Assembly (NCBI GenBank): GCA_003427395.1
Contig: BFEA01000045.1
Span: 3,743,056-3,807,055 of the forward strand
Direction of reading: 5' to 3'
Length of the DNA: 64,000 bases
From: Chara braunii
Taxonomy: Eukaryota; Streptophyta; Charophyceae; Charales; Characeae
Part shown: one piece after another, positions 62,580 to 64,000 of the stretch
Numbering within the stretch: the first letter of the stretch is position 1
Layout of the letters: each line of letters begins with the position of its first letter
The notes under the pieces: generated by a model
The model's database searches: none
Seen by the model: the letters and a program-made list of their open reading frames with translations, nothing else
What the model was told of the DNA's origin: nothing
Translations under genes and position numbers: made by a program

Positions 62580-64000
62580 GTGAGGGAAGGAAATCCGGAT
62601 TGATGAGATATGACCCTTCTGGTAGAACGTACATTATGTTTCCAATAGACAAAGACCCATCTAGATTATGAGCAACTTCCCAGTCCGATTCCACTAGAGT
62701 AGGTCCCTTCTTTAGTATAACCACCCAGGACAATGGTATGGAAAAAATCATTTGATCTAAGTTTTCGAAGTTGTCAAGTTGATTTCGAGTCCTTGTTAAT
62801 TGGGTCTCATAAGTCTTTTACCCTCATAATTTCATTTTTCACCCAGGTTGCCCAATGAGGATCCGAACTGATATACACAACTCCCCTCCTATCTATCATC
62901 CATCTACTATCGAAGATTGGGTGACGCAGTACTTCCTCATATCGTGTAGGGAAAGGTCTGTGATTTAAGGGTAGCTGGCGCCAAGTGCGTAGTAAAGTGA
63001 CCAAAAAATCATCAAGGACTAGATCTCTTCGAGCAACCCCTCGATCCCCCAATGCCTGAACGTGAGAGTGAGTTCTGGGAATACTCCAAAACCGGTCTTC
63101 CACCTAAGAGAGAGGGTGAACGTCTTCAGTGGTCTAGGGTGCCAAGCGTCGAATTTCCTGAAATGTTAGTTCTCTCCATGGGAGGTCTGTGGTAAGGATA
63201 AAGTGTTTGATCCATTGTATAGTCAAGGCCTTATTTTGCGAAGATGGATCCAAAATGCCTAGACCTCATTTGAATTTAGGTTGAATTAATATGTGTTATG
63301 TTATGCTTGGAATGTCATGAGCTAGCTCGTGTTCACCTCTCCATTGGAAGCAGGTAAGTTGCCTTTTGATTTCTTGGATGAATTTATTACTGTGACCAAA
63401 GTGACGACTTCTACCAGATTGAAGTTATTATCATATTATTGATTAGGAGTGTTCTGCCAAATAGCGATGTATGTTGGTTTTTCCATTGACTCATCTTATC
63501 CAGGGTTGGTTTGGAGATCCACTCATCGTTAGTTACCGGTTTTCCTTGTGCTGAAATGGATACACCTAGGATACGAATGGAGGTTTTTGGTGGCGTCCAC
63601 TTAATTCTGGGTTGTTCTGGTGGACGATCTCCATTGGAATGCATCCACTGTCCGTGTGTCTTACTTCCTAGTTGACCACCATGTCAGATACCTATGAAAA
63701 TTTGTCCATTAATTTCTTAATCTCCTCCGTTGGAAACTGAGGCCTCCACCATTAGTGTGAGGTTATCTTCAAACATAAAAGTTATAGGAATAAATTTATC
63801 AGGAATACCTGATTTACGTAAACGAGTTATATTCTTATTAATTCTAAGGTTAGCCCCTAATGCCTCCATTATAATGAGGAAAGGAAGGGGGCGAGAGGGT
63901 CCCCCTGTCTAACTGACTTTTGTAACATAATTATGGAGAGAGGAGACCATTGATTTGTATACGAGTTGTAGCATTTTGATGCAAAATTTGCACCAATTGG
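62580..64000 (-). pseudogene. LINE (non-LTR) reverse transcriptase, 5' part outside the window
   Basis: Reading the minus strand from the right edge: VRQGDPLAPFLFLIIMEALG (RT block before the active site), then FMFEDNLTLMVEAS where the catalytic box is normally F/Y-A-D-D, so the first Asp is Glu. Next come ILGVSISAQGKPV (63,644-63,411 frame) with LDKMSQWKNQHTSLFGRTLL, the thumb-region signature of L1-type LINEs. Then IKHFILTTDLPWRELTFQEI (about 63,220-63,160) and a C-terminal frame 63,103-62,807 with WRQLPLNHRPFPTRYEEVL. Stops and frameshifts separate the parts. The RT would copy its RNA at a nicked target. Confidence 0.85.

Overview
The window is eukaryotic nuclear DNA made almost entirely of decayed mobile elements and satellite repeats. 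I found no confident host gene, rRNA, tRNA, CRISPR array or operon. A green-lineage genome, probably a streptophyte (charophyte-like) alga, is the best inference. The reasons are chromodomain-bearing Ty3/gypsy elements, a Penelope-like element (PLE) with the permuted endonuclease-first order known from green algae and spike mosses, type III hammerhead repeats resembling plant retrozymes, and a TTTAGGG-like patch near 2.73 kb. The species is not proven.

Layout. 1-10.96 kb: a broken Ty3/gypsy chromovirus (gag, protease, RT, RNase H, integrase, chromodomain) between two ~188-bp direct repeats. 11-20.4 kb: gene-poor DNA with four members of an apparent short terminal-inverted-repeat (MITE-like) family, several hairpins, microsatellites, a LINE 3' end and a three-copy repeat. 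20.4-23.5 kb: a minus-strand truncated relative of the first Ty3 element. 24.8-26.4 kb: a third gag fragment of that family, in a stretch with many single ambiguous bases. 26.4-33.9 kb: unrecognised ORFs and a different Ty3-like element that lacks its RT domain. 34.4-41.8 kb: a ~92-bp satellite array. 42.2-49.6 kb: the PLE with its pseudo-LTRs, followed by retrozyme-like units. 49.6-54.8 kb: the same satellite in the opposite orientation. 55-62.5 kb: several minor tandem repeats, an uncut Nextera mate-pair junction adapter, and a duplicated segment with conserved hairpins. 62.6-64 kb: a minus-strand LINE reverse transcriptase cut by the window edge.

The most interesting part is 42-49.6 kb. 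The PLE encodes, in one frame, a GIY-YIG nuclease, a CxC linker and then an RT, interrupted by four stops; at least two of these (TAG, TAA) read as C-to-T changes. Its 5' pseudo-LTR carries a type I hammerhead motif ending in a GUC cleavage triplet. Next to it lies a ~425-bp repeat with a second, unrelated type III hammerhead. The PLE could have supplied the RT for these non-autonomous repeats. The whole block sits between inverted satellite arms. The left array shows a ~1.23-kb higher-order period, and each monomer is centred on a 13-nt palindrome.

Assembly caution: the adapter at 57,035-57,072 and the two N gaps with repeated flanks mean local order and copy number should not be trusted at those points.
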